A stretch of 12,182 nt of DNA from the NCBI GenBank assembly GCA_002411175.1, contig DHRN01000035.1, positions 1 to 12,182 of the forward strand, read 5' to 3'. The notes below the pieces were generated by a model, which had not been told where the DNA came from, ran no database searches, and worked only from the letters and a program-made list of their open reading frames with translations. The stretch's first letter is position 1; every line of letters starts with the position of its first letter. Of this stretch, positions 1 through 6,504 are shown in pieces. This DNA comes from Anaerolineaceae bacterium UBA5311. Lineage in GTDB: Bacteria; Chloroflexota; Anaerolineae; Anaerolineales; Anaerolineaceae. The translations under genes were made by a program, and so were the position numbers.

Positions 1-30
1 GCTTCGCCGTAAGGGGACCAACAAATTGAT

Positions 31-139
31 AAGGATCTTACCGTTCCGATTGACAAGATCCTTCGCACTCGAAGAGTACTGCGTAAAAGAGGCTCAGCAT
101 GACAAAACCCAGTTCCTGTTCCCTGCTCCCTGCCCCCCC
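31..139. repeat. Composite dispersed repeat, left copy
   Basis: This gene-free stretch opens with a perfect 9-bp inverted repeat, AAGGATCTT at 31-39 and AAGATCCTT at 55-63. It continues into an AAAAGAGGCTCAGCATGACA segment at 85-104 and ends in degenerate heptamers (TTCCCTG, CTCCCTG) at 112-139. The same parts recur near the right end of the window: AAGGATCTT at 12076-12084, AAGATTCTT at 12121-12129, AAAGAGGCTCAGAATGACA just after, and ATGACAAAA followed by heptamers at 11883-11941. No reading frame is supported here. Units of this sort are typical of non-coding dispersed repeats in repeat-rich genomes, but the family is not one I can name. Confidence 0.75.
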
Positions 140-212
140 TTTAAATCTAAACACATTAATATCGAGAACTGCTGTTACAAAACAGTTAGCCTGTAAAACG
201 TTTGCCCTACAA

Positions 213-264
213 TCAACAAGATGACCAGCTTGGTTTATAATTAGGCTATTAGCAGAAAGCGAGG
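213..264 (+). promoter_or_regulatory. Sigma-A-type promoter and RBS of the DUF4870 gene
   Basis: A consensus -10 box TATAAT lies at 236-241, with TCAACA (4 of 6 matches to TTGACA) at 213-218 and an ideal 17-nt spacer. The predicted transcript starts near 248, giving a short leader. GAGG at 261-264 sits 6 nt before the ATG at 271 and fixes that start. The promoter is a sequence-match inference. Confidence 0.6.
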
Positions 265-270
265 TTCTTC

Positions 271-762
271 ATGTCAGATCAAGACGACTTTTTGACACCA
301 GATCCGGTGACAACAGAATATAGCCAGGACGGTGTGCATTATACACGAATCAACTCCAACGGGATGGACGAGTCAGAGGAAAGGACGCTGGCGATGTTTG
401 CCCACCTGGGGATTTTTCTCAACCTTATCACCGGGTTTTTAGGGCTCTTACCCCCTCTGATTATTTACTTTGCCTACAAAGACCGCTCCCGTTATGTTGC
501 CTACCAGGCTCTGCAGGCGCTGGTTTTCCAGGCAGTATTCTTTTTTGGAGCGGCGATTTTAGCAGCTATTGCCTGGGTTATCTCGGGGATTTTTGCTATT
601 GTCATCATTGGATTATGCGGAATTCCGATCGCGCTGCTTTTGACCCTTGTCCCAATTGGCGCATTGATTTATGCCATCGTGGCAGCAGTCGATACATATC
701 ACCATCGTGATTTCAAATATTGGCTGGTTGGTGACTGGGTGCGCAGTACCTATGAGAGTTAG
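271..762 (+). CDS. DUF4870 domain-containing membrane protein
   Basis: Small integral membrane protein of 163 residues with no known catalytic role. The first 35 residues are hydrophilic and acidic. The remainder matches the DUF4870 (Tic20-like) pattern: 'ERTLAMFAHLG' at 37-47, a hydrophobic hairpin to about residue 68, the family hallmark 'RYVAYQALQALVFQ' at 74-87, then two long hydrophobic segments at about 82-107 and 109-138, and a short polar tail. Length is usual for the family once the N-terminal extension is allowed for. The start is set by a good RBS 6 nt upstream and a consensus promoter before it. The gene is monocistronic: it has its own promoter and is followed within 30 nt by a terminator facing the convergent sigma-factor unit. 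Family assignment is fairly secure from the sequence pattern; function is unknown, as for the family. Confidence 0.85.
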   Translation: MSDQDDFLTPDPVTTEYSQDGVHYTRINSNGMDESEERTLAMFAHLGIFLNLITGFLGLLPPLIIYFAYKDRSRYVAYQALQALVFQAVFFFGAAILAAIAWVISGIFAIVIIGLCGIPIALLLTLVPIGALIYAIVAAVDTYHHRDFKYWLVGDWVRSTYES

Positions 763-780
763 GATTTTCTGAGTGGATGG

Positions 781-806
781 AAAGAGCGGTTTTGAACCGC
801 CCTTTT
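781..806. terminator. Bidirectional intrinsic terminator
   Basis: A 6-bp stem GCGGTT (786-791) / AACCGC (795-800) has a TTG loop and extends past one A-C mismatch through four more pairs, GAAA (784-781) with CTTT (802-805). It has a T run on the + strand (803-806) and an A run on the other side. It lies between convergent genes, so it can end the DUF4870 transcript and the sigma-factor/membrane-protein transcript. Confidence 0.7.
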
Positions 807-849
807 CTATAGGGCAGGAGATCAACCCCCGGAGATCACAATGGCAGAC

Positions 850-1098
850 CTACTGCTTACGTTTTGGTCGGGGGATGAGTTGACTCAGGCTGAAAATCAG
901 CATGCCAGCCAGTAATACCGACAGGCTGGCAACGACGATTGCGCCAAGCATGCGGCGTTTTTCAAAAATGCGCGAGGATACCAGGCGGGTGCGCAAATCC
1001 TCAACGAAGCTGCCGTCCGGGGAGATTTGGCTCAATTGTTGAGCCAATAACCTCTCAAACCCGCTCAATTCAGTGTTTTGCACTTCCAAAGAATCCAT
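850..1098 (-). CDS. Small single-pass membrane protein, possible anti-sigma factor
   Basis: An 82-residue protein with no family I can name. Residues 1-49 are soluble, with the segment 'PDGSFVEDLRTRLV' at 27-40, a pattern often seen before the membrane segment in short proteins encoded next to sigma factors. A single strongly hydrophobic helix spans about residues 51-72, preceded by 'EKRR' and followed by a basic tail 'PRPKRKQ'. It starts 36 nt after the stop of the sigma-factor gene on the same strand, with a clear RBS (GGAAGG, 6 nt before the ATG), so the two are probably cotranscribed. Gene order and topology suggest a membrane-anchored regulator that holds the sigma factor at the membrane. 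There is no zinc-binding His-x3-Cys-x2-Cys motif, so it is not a ZAS-type anti-sigma factor. The role is inferred from context; the coding call is well supported. Confidence 0.65.
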   Translation of the reverse strand: MDSLEVQNTELSGFERLLAQQLSQISPDGSFVEDLRTRLVSSRIFEKRRMLGAIVVASLSVLLAGMLIFSLSQLIPRPKRKQ

Positions 1099-1134
1099 AC
1101 GTTACCTTCCTAGTTAAATTAACCCCTTCATGCA

Positions 1135-1716
1135 TTAATGGATGCGTGTTTTGCCGTCTTTTCTTGCCTGGTCTTTTAACTCGGTGAGTGTCCGGTGATA
1201 CAGACTCTTGATTGCTCCCTCAGTTTTACCAAAAATGACACCAATTTCAGCATTGGACAACTTGTGAACAAATTTTAAGATGATCAGCTCACGCTTTTGG
1301 GGGGTAAGGTCATTAATCAACTGAAGCAAATAAGTATTGTCTTGTTTTGTCTCGAGAATCGCTTCAGGATCGACGGCTTTGCGGGTATCCGGGACAACAA
1401 GATCATCAATGGAGACTTCGCTGGTTTTCGAACGGTCGCGGTAGTGATTCGCCACCAGGTTGTGGGCAATCCGATAAAGCCAGGCGCTGAAAGGCAGACC
1501 TAAATGCTTGTAATTCCCGATACTTTTGAGCGCTCTAAAGAATACTTTCGCGGTCAGATCCTCGGCATCATTGATGTTTCCTACGCGGAAGTAAACATAA
1601 TTATAGATTTTTGCGACATAGCGTTCATAAAGAAGCCCAAACGCCTCGGGATTAGTACGGGCTTCATTGATCAGCCCGACTTCTTCCGCCAGGTCGACTT
1701 TGTTTGCTTCAGACAT
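1135..1716 (-). CDS. Sigma-70 family (ECF-like) RNA polymerase sigma factor
   Basis: A 193-residue sigma factor with only regions 2 and 4, the size and architecture of the ECF group. Region 2 spans about residues 24-94, from 'FGLLYERYVAKIYNYVYFRV' through 'DAEDLTAKVFFRAL' (50-63, core-polymerase binding and -10 recognition) to 'FSAWLYRIAHNLVANHYRD' (76-94). A linker follows at 95-125. Region 4 spans about 128-182 with 'LTPQKRELIILKFV' and the helix-turn-helix 'LSNAEIGVIFGKTEGAIKSL' (153-172, -35 recognition). It would direct RNA polymerase to a dedicated promoter set. The membrane protein gene downstream on the same strand is its likely partner. The chosen ATG has no Shine-Dalgarno sequence, but a perfect TATAAT lies only 6 nt upstream, implying a leaderless mRNA. 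The target regulon cannot be read from the window. Confidence 0.93.
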   Translation of the reverse strand: MSEANKVDLAEEVGLINEARTNPEAFGLLYERYVAKIYNYVYFRVGNINDAEDLTAKVFFRALKSIGNYKHLGLPFSAWLYRIAHNLVANHYRDRSKTSEVSIDDLVVPDTRKAVDPEAILETKQDNTYLLQLINDLTPQKRELIILKFVHKLSNAEIGVIFGKTEGAIKSLYHRTLTELKDQARKDGKTRIH

Positions 1717-1722
1717 GCAGTG

Positions 1723-1728
1723 ATTATA
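1723..1728 (-). promoter_or_regulatory. -10 box of a probable leaderless promoter for the sigma gene
   Basis: Reading on the minus strand, TATAAT ends 6 nt before the ATG at 1716, and no RBS-like purine run lies between. Transcription would then begin at or within a base or two of the start codon. A -35 element is weak: TGTTCA at 1750-1745 (16-nt spacer) matches only 3 of 6 consensus positions. Confidence 0.45.
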
Positions 1729-1820
1729 TTACAGTGAGGGCGTTTGAACAGGAGGACCCTTTTCGCTCCAGTAATTCTTAATTAGGAAGTTTTTGATTAT
1801 TTTGTGAGAATGAATGCACA

Positions 1821-1854
1821 GCGTAGAGGACGGCGTGGCAACCGTCCCCTACGC
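1821..1854. repeat. 34-nt hairpin repeat (GGACGG/CCGTCC family)
   Basis: GCGTAG-A-GGACGG, the 8-nt loop CGTGGCAA, then CCGTCC-C-CTACGC form a 12-bp stem with a single A-C mismatch. The inner hairpin and loop recur in opposite orientation at 11774-11795, and part of it recurs at 11943-11960. It lies between divergent genes with no T run, so it is better seen as a dispersed palindromic element than as a terminator. Its outer arms differ from those of the other copies. Confidence 0.7.
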
Positions 1855-1902
1855 TTGTGTGCAGATCAAACAAAACGAACCGTTTTGAGCCTCTTAATAA
1901 GG

Positions 1903-1908
1903 TACAAT
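1903..1908 (+). promoter_or_regulatory. Possible -10 box for the glyA-gcvT operon
   Basis: TACAAT resembles TATAAT and would give a leader of about 145 nt. The nearest good -35 match, TTGAGC at 1885-1890, is only 12 nt upstream, too close for a standard promoter. The call is therefore weak and rests on position and the -10 match alone. Confidence 0.25.
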
Positions 1909-1947
1909 TACCCTGATGCCAGGTAACCATATCTTCATGAATATGAA

Positions 1948-1978
1948 CTGCTGTCAGCATGCAGCAGCTATTGTTTTT
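1948..1978 (+). promoter_or_regulatory. Leader hairpin followed by a T-rich run, possible attenuator
   Basis: CTGCTG (1948-1953) can pair with CAGCAG (1962-1967) across an 8-nt loop. CTA and then TTGTTTTT (1971-1978) follow. In the leader of the glyA-gcvT operon this resembles a weak intrinsic terminator that could act as an attenuator. The stem is short and the T run is interrupted and offset, so it may be chance. Confidence 0.3.
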
Positions 1979-2021
1979 GGCGCATTTTTCAATCACACAA
2001 TTACAGACAAACCAAAACCAC

Positions 2022-2035
2022 TCCACTGCAGTGGA
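2022..2035. promoter_or_regulatory. Perfect 14-nt palindrome, candidate operator
   Basis: TCCACTGCAGTGGA is fully self-complementary and ends 25 nt before the ATG of the fusion gene. A dyad of this length at this place suits either a dimeric repressor site or an mRNA hairpin near the RBS. No protein or metabolite can be assigned to it. Confidence 0.4.
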
Positions 2036-2060
2036 AAATTTCATCCAAAGAGGTAGACCA

Positions 2061-5000
2061 ATGAGTGATTATTTGTTTAAGAAAAGAGTTGAAGTTTACG
2101 ACCCCAATATCAAAGGCCTGGTCGAATTTGAGACCGAGCGCCAGGCACGCCGCCTGATTATGATTCCCAGTGAAAGTATCGCCCCAAAAGCAGTTCGCGA
2201 TCTGCTGGCATCTCCTTTCACCAATATCTACGCAGAGGGTTACCCACGCCCCGAAACCCGCTATCAGGACGAAGCCACGATCATGGATTACGCCTACCAG
2301 CTTGGTCGCTATCGCCGGCATAGTGACGGACGATATTACAAGGGCGTGGAATATGTCAACATGGTCGAAGCTTTGGCGCGCCGACGGGCAGCCGAACTAT
2401 TTGCAGCGAATGACTTGCTCCCGGATGACCTTTGGGTCAACGTGCAACCTCTCTCGGGTGCGCCAGCAAACACCGCGATTTATACCGCGTTGATCGAACC
2501 TGGTGATTCCATCCTGGGAATGGACCTGCTGCACGGCGGGCATCTTACCCACGGCTCTCCCGTAAACCGCTCGGGGTTGGTTTACAACGCGCATCATTAT
2601 TCTGTCGATCCGATCTCAGAACGACTGGATTATGATGAAATTTTGAAAATTGCCAAAGCTGCCAAACCAAAAATAATCGTTGCTGGATACACCTCTTACC
2701 CCTGGATTCCAGACTGGAACAAATTCCGGGAGATTGCCGACGAAGTCGGCGCGTGGTTGTTGGCTGACGTTTCGCATATTGCTGGTTTGATTGCTGCCAA
2801 AAAGGTGGCTTCCCCGATCGGAATCGCTGATATCGTCAGCTTTACCACTCACAAAACGCTTTGCGGACCGCGCGGCGCGGTGGTTATCACTCATGACCGC
2901 GAGCTGGGCGAGCAAATCGATAAAGGCATTTTCCCCGGAGAGCAGGGCGGTCCGCACATCAACACGATCGCCGCGATGGCTTTGTCTTTCAAGTTGGCAA
3001 CCACCAACCAGTTCGTTGAGCTCCAGGAACAAACCCTAAAGAACACGAAAGCGCTTTCTGACGCGTTCAAGGCGTTGGGAGCCAGGGTGCCTTACGGGGG
3101 AACTGACAGTCACATGATGTTGCTGGATTTGAAATCATACAAGAGCCCCAGCGGAATTCCGCTCAATGGCGACCTGGGAGCCAGGATTTTAGACCTGGCA
3201 GGGATTGTGGTCAACCGCAACACCATCCCGGGAGATAAATCCGCCTTGCGATCGACCGGTATCCGCATGGGCACCACCTGGCTGACCCAACGAGGGTTCA
3301 AAGAGGAGGATATGGTTAAGATCGCCAATCTGACCGATAAATTATTTAAGGCAACAACTCCATATCATATGTTCGGTCGTTCCGGGAACATCACACGCGC
3401 GAAAGTGGATTTTGATAGCATGATTCATCTTAACAGCGAAATTCGGGTTATGGCGGACAGCAAACCAGGTATGGACGAGATCGAGCAATACCATGGCTTC
3501 CCCCACTATTTCTACCTGGAAGATCATCCCACAACCAGCCTTGGAGCACTCGAGATGACCGGAGAGACGGTTCGCTCTTTCCTGAACCTGACCGTATCCA
3601 GCGATGTAGAAGCCCTCAACCCAGGAGATTCTCAACTGACAATGATGCATACCACATCGGGAGACATTGAGGGTGTGCTTACCTGCATTTCTCCCTATCG
3701 TTATAATCTGACCGTTCCTTCTGACAAGCTTGGGCTGGCAGGGCTGTGGATTGTCGGTTTATCCACTGGTTTCATTTACTATGATGAAGACCTTACCCAG
3801 AGAATCCCCGGACCGATTTCGATCAACAAGGCAATTCCAGTCTATGAATCTCCTGAAGGAGATCGCGTTGACCTGACAAAGCCCTATTTTGTTGGCATGC
3901 CCAAGGATGTGCATCTGGATGCCCGACCTGAATTTGAATGGGTTGAACCCACTGACCAACCGCTGAAACGCACCCCGCTTTACCAGACACACGTTAACCT
4001 TGGTGCGAAAATGGCTCCTTTTGCCGGCTGGGAGATGCCGCTTTGGTATACCTCGGTGTTACAGGAACACCTCGCCACCCGCCAGGCTGGCGGGCTGTTT
4101 GACGTCACTCATATGGGCGCCTTTTTGGCAGAAGGACCTGATGCCGCCGTTTTCCTTGATTCGGTTTGCGGGAACGATGTCCTCTTCCGTAAAATTGGTG
4201 AGTCGGTCTATACTCATTTTATGGACCCCGATGCCAATGTAATTGATGACCTGATCATCTACAGAATTGAAGCGGAAAAATACCTGTTGATTGTCAACGC
4301 AGCCAATGAAGATAAAGACTGGGCATGGTTGAACGCCGTCAGGGACGGCGAGGTGCTGGTTGACCGCGAACGTCCGTGGGTGACGATCTTTGGGCGTAAT
4401 GTTACTTTACGCAACCTGAGAGATCCCAAAGAAGGCAAGGATATGCTTGTGGGCATTGCCCTGCAAGGTCAGATCAGCCGGAAAATTCTCTGCTGTCTTT
4501 CAGAACCGGCTGAACAGCGCAAGATCCGCCGTCTGGACCGTTCTCAGCTGACGAAAAGCGTGGTAGCCGGGATTGATGTGGTCGTTTCGCGTACCGGCTA
4601 TACCGGCGAGAAGATGGCATTCGAGATCTTTGTACATCCTGATGAGGTGGTCGCCCTCTGGAATGCGATCATGGAGGTAGGCACGCCGATGGGTTTGGCG
4701 CCTTGCGGACTCGCGGCACGCGACTCGCTGCGCACCGAAGCCGGGCTGCCGCTTTATGGGCACGAAATGGGCGGAGAAACCAATCTTACGGTTGCCCAGG
4801 CAGGCTTTTTGCCCTTCCTGAAGCTGAACTCTGCCTGGTTTATCGGACGCCATGCCGCCGTGGAACGCGAAGCCGACCGTACTGGTGTGGTGGCACGCTT
4901 CACTTTCGATGAAAAAGCGGTACGAATGGCACATCACGGAGATCCGGTTTGTGACATGAAGGGGCGCATGATTGGCTTTGTGACCAGCTGCGCGATCGAC

Positions 5001-5186
5001 AGCGAGGGCTACCTGACCGGGCAAGCCTACATCGATAAGAAAGCCACCGCCGAGGGCACCAAAATCTTCATCTTCCAAAACGCGCCGAACTGGCGTCAAA
5101 ACCCACCTGCCCAACTCACCTTGGGCGATCGGGTGGCTCTGCCAGGCACAGCAACAATTGTTAGCAGGTATTTAAAAATTGAGTAA
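2061..5186 (+). CDS. glyA-gcvT: Serine hydroxymethyltransferase - glycine cleavage T protein fusion
   Basis: A 1041-residue cytoplasmic two-enzyme protein. Residues 1-430 are SHMT (serine + THF <-> glycine + 5,10-methylene-THF): 'YAEGYP' 57-62 with catalytic Glu59, 'HGGHLTHGSPVN' 158-169, 'DVSHIAG' 236-242 with PLP-contacting Asp236/His239, 'TTHKTLCGPRG' 262-272 with Schiff-base Lys265, and 'STGIRMGT' 398-405 with carboxylate-binding Arg402. Residues 640-1041 are GcvT aminomethyltransferase: 'MAPFAGWEMPLWY' 651-663, 'GLFDVTHMG' 678-686, catalytic 'DDL' 729-731, 'SRTGYTGE' 843-850, 'LAARDSLRTEAGLPLYGHEM' 884-903. Both active sites look intact. SHMTs are normally near 420 residues; this one has about 27 extra between Glu59 and 'RYYKG'. 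Residues 431-635 belong to neither textbook domain and resemble a degenerate GcvT N-terminal fold. The ATG is set by AAAGAGGT at 2047-2054; an upstream in-frame ATG at 1959 has no RBS and adds non-family residues. An aminotransferase follows in the same operon. Confidence 0.93.
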   Translation: MSDYLFKKRVEVYDPNIKGLVEFETERQARRLIMIPSESIAPKAVRDLLASPFTNIYAEGYPRPETRYQDEATIMDYAYQLGRYRRHSDGRYYKGVEYVNMVEALARRRAAELFAANDLLPDDLWVNVQPLSGAPANTAIYTALIEPGDSILGMDLLHGGHLTHGSPVNRSGLVYNAHHYSVDPISERLDYDEILKIAKAAKPKIIVAGYTSYPWIPDWNKFREIADEVGAWLLADVSHIAGLIAAKKVASPIGIADIVSFTTHKTLCGPRGAVVITHDRELGEQIDKGIFPGEQGGPHINTIAAMALSFKLATTNQFVELQEQTLKNTKALSDAFKALGARVPYGGTDSHMMLLDLKSYKSPSGIPLNGDLGARILDLAGIVVNRNTIPGDKSALRSTGIRMGTTWLTQRGFKEEDMVKIANLTDKLFKATTPYHMFGRSGNITRAKVDFDSMIHLNSEIRVMADSKPGMDEIEQYHGFPHYFYLEDHPTTSLGALEMTGETVRSFLNLTVSSDVEALNPGDSQLTMMHTTSGDIEGVLTCISPYRYNLTVPSDKLGLAGLWIVGLSTGFIYYDEDLTQRIPGPISINKAIPVYESPEGDRVDLTKPYFVGMPKDVHLDARPEFEWVEPTDQPLKRTPLYQTHVNLGAKMAPFAGWEMPLWYTSVLQEHLATRQAGGLFDVTHMGAFLAEGPDAAVFLDSVCGNDVLFRKIGESVYTHFMDPDANVIDDLIIYRIEAEKYLLIVNAANEDKDWAWLNAVRDGEVLVDRERPWVTIFGRNVTLRNLRDPKEGKDMLVGIALQGQISRKILCCLSEPAEQRKIRRLDRSQLTKSVVAGIDVVVSRTGYTGEKMAFEIFVHPDEVVALWNAIMEVGTPMGLAPCGLAARDSLRTEAGLPLYGHEMGGETNLTVAQAGFLPFLKLNSAWFIGRHAAVEREADRTGVVARFTFDEKAVRMAHHGDPVCDMKGRMIGFVTSCAIDSEGYLTGQAYIDKKATAEGTKIFIFQNAPNWRQNPPAQLTLGDRVALPGTATIVSRYLKIE

Positions 5187-5208
5187 AGCACAGAAAAAGG
5201 AGAAAAAT

Positions 5209-6435
5209 ATGTCAACACCCTGGGAATTGCGTTTCGCAAATCGCACACAAAGAATGAAAAGCTCGTTTATTCGGGAACTGCTGAAGGTGACCAACCAACC
5301 TGATGTGATCTCGTTTGGAGGTGGGTTTCCTGCTGCTGAGCTCTTTCCCATCGAACAAATGAAAGAAGCCTGTAATAAGGTGCTCACAGAAAACGGGCAA
5401 AAAGCGCTTCAATACACCACTACCGAAGGGTATGACCCTCTGCGTCAGTGGATTGCGGACGATATGAACACAAAAGGGCTGGGAATCACGAAGGACAACA
5501 TCCTGATTACAAACGGCTCGCAGCAAGCGCTCGATTTCGTTGGGCGGATTTTCATCAATAACGGTGACCGGATTCTGACCGAATCACCCACGTATCTCGG
5601 CGCGCTGCAAGCCTGGAACGCCTACGGACCGGTTTTTGTAACCGCCGATACCGATGAAAACGGACTGGTAACCGACACACTTGAAGATATCATTAAACAA
5701 AACATAAAATTCATGTATGTCTTGCCAAATTTCCACAATCCGCTGGGTGTGACCATGACGCTCGAACGACGCAAGCGGCTGATCGAACTTGCCAGCCAGT
5801 ATGGGGTGCCTTTAATCGAAGACGACCCCTATGGCAAGCTCTTGTTTGAAGGCGAACATATCACCCCGATTGCGGTTCTGGATGCCAACTATCATAACTC
5901 CCAGGGAGGTCAGTTTGGGGGAAATGTGATCTTCACCAGCACTTTCTCCAAGATTTTAGCCCCTGGTCTGCGCATCGGCTGGGTGATTGGACCGGCTGAG
6001 GTAATTAAACGCATGGTGCAGGCGAAGCAGGGCGCTGACCTGCAGTGTTCAACTTTCGATCAATATGTTGCTTATGAAATGGCGAGCTCAGAATGGCTGC
6101 CGGAGCATATTGAGACCATCATCCGGGTTTATAAAGAACGCCGGGACGCGATGATCCAGGCTTTTGAAGATTACATGCCCGAAGGCACCACCTGGACCAC
6201 GCCACGGGGCGGTTTGTTCCTCTGGCTGCGGCTGCCTGAAAGCTGCAATAGCCTCGATCTCTTCCCGAAAGCTGTGGAAGAAAAAGTTGCTTACGTTCCT
6301 GGCACCCCGTTCTACCCGAACGATGGTCCTACGAACACGATGCGCTTGAACTTCTCAGCGGCAGACCCGGAAAAAATAACCGAGGGTGTCCGCAGGCTGT
6401 CGGTGATGATCAAGAAGGCAATAACCGAGAAGTAA
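5209..6435 (+). CDS. PLP-dependent aminotransferase, class I fold (LysN/MocR-like)
   Basis: A 408-residue fold-type I aminotransferase of the subgroup that includes 2-aminoadipate aminotransferase LysN and the catalytic domain of MocR regulators; there is no N-terminal GntR domain. Visible landmarks are 'ISFGGGFPAAELFP' 34-47, 'QYTTTEGYDPLR' 68-79, the phosphate-binding 'TNGSQQALD' 101-109, 'PNFHNPLG' 173-180 with Asn177 for the PLP ring, 'IEDDPYG' 203-209 with Asp205 for the pyridine nitrogen and Tyr208, 'STFSKILAPGLRIGW' 244-258 with Schiff-base Lys248, and 'NTMRLNFS' 376-383 with substrate-carboxylate Arg379. All catalytic residues are present. The ATG is preceded by AAAGGAG at 5196-5202, spaced 6 nt, which favours it over the TTG at 5179 that would overlap the fusion gene. 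The gene lies 22 nt after the glyA-gcvT stop, so cotranscription is likely. Substrate is not readable; aromatic, branched-chain, 2-aminoadipate and alanine/glyoxylate activities all occur in this subgroup. Confidence 0.9.
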   Translation: MSTPWELRFANRTQRMKSSFIRELLKVTNQPDVISFGGGFPAAELFPIEQMKEACNKVLTENGQKALQYTTTEGYDPLRQWIADDMNTKGLGITKDNILITNGSQQALDFVGRIFINNGDRILTESPTYLGALQAWNAYGPVFVTADTDENGLVTDTLEDIIKQNIKFMYVLPNFHNPLGVTMTLERRKRLIELASQYGVPLIEDDPYGKLLFEGEHITPIAVLDANYHNSQGGQFGGNVIFTSTFSKILAPGLRIGWVIGPAEVIKRMVQAKQGADLQCSTFDQYVAYEMASSEWLPEHIETIIRVYKERRDAMIQAFEDYMPEGTTWTTPRGGLFLWLRLPESCNSLDLFPKAVEEKVAYVPGTPFYPNDGPTNTMRLNFSAADPEKITEGVRRLSVMIKKAITEK

Positions 6436-6450
6436 AAGTTCAAAATCGTT

Positions 6451-6481
6451 AAAAAACTGCCCGCAAGCGGGCAGTTTTTTT
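6451..6481. terminator. Strong bidirectional intrinsic terminator
   Basis: CTGCCCGC (6457-6464) pairs perfectly with GCGGGCAG (6467-6474) around an AA turn, flanked by an A run (6451-6456) and a T run (6475-6481). It sits between the converging ends of the aminotransferase and nucleoside kinase genes and can end both operons. Confidence 0.92.
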
Positions 6482-6504
6482 ACTATTACTCGGCAGTTTT
6501 CAAA

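Noticed and set aside
1959..2060. Longer N-terminus for the GlyA-GcvT fusion from the ATG at 1959
   Set aside because: No RBS precedes it, the extra 34 residues do not resemble SHMT, and they would be translated through the palindrome and the RBS of the ATG at 2061.
1900..2060. Glycine or THF riboswitch before glyA-gcvT
   Set aside because: No recognisable conserved riboswitch core is present; only simple hairpins and a palindrome are visible.
4500..5114. 204-codon open frame on the minus strand inside the T-protein domain
   Set aside because: It is antisense to conserved GcvT motifs and reads as a Cys/His/Arg-rich shadow.
5179..5208. TTG start for the aminotransferase, overlapping the fusion gene
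   Set aside because: AAAGGAG at 5196-5202 is ideally spaced for the ATG at 5209, and the 10 extra residues encode the RBS itself.
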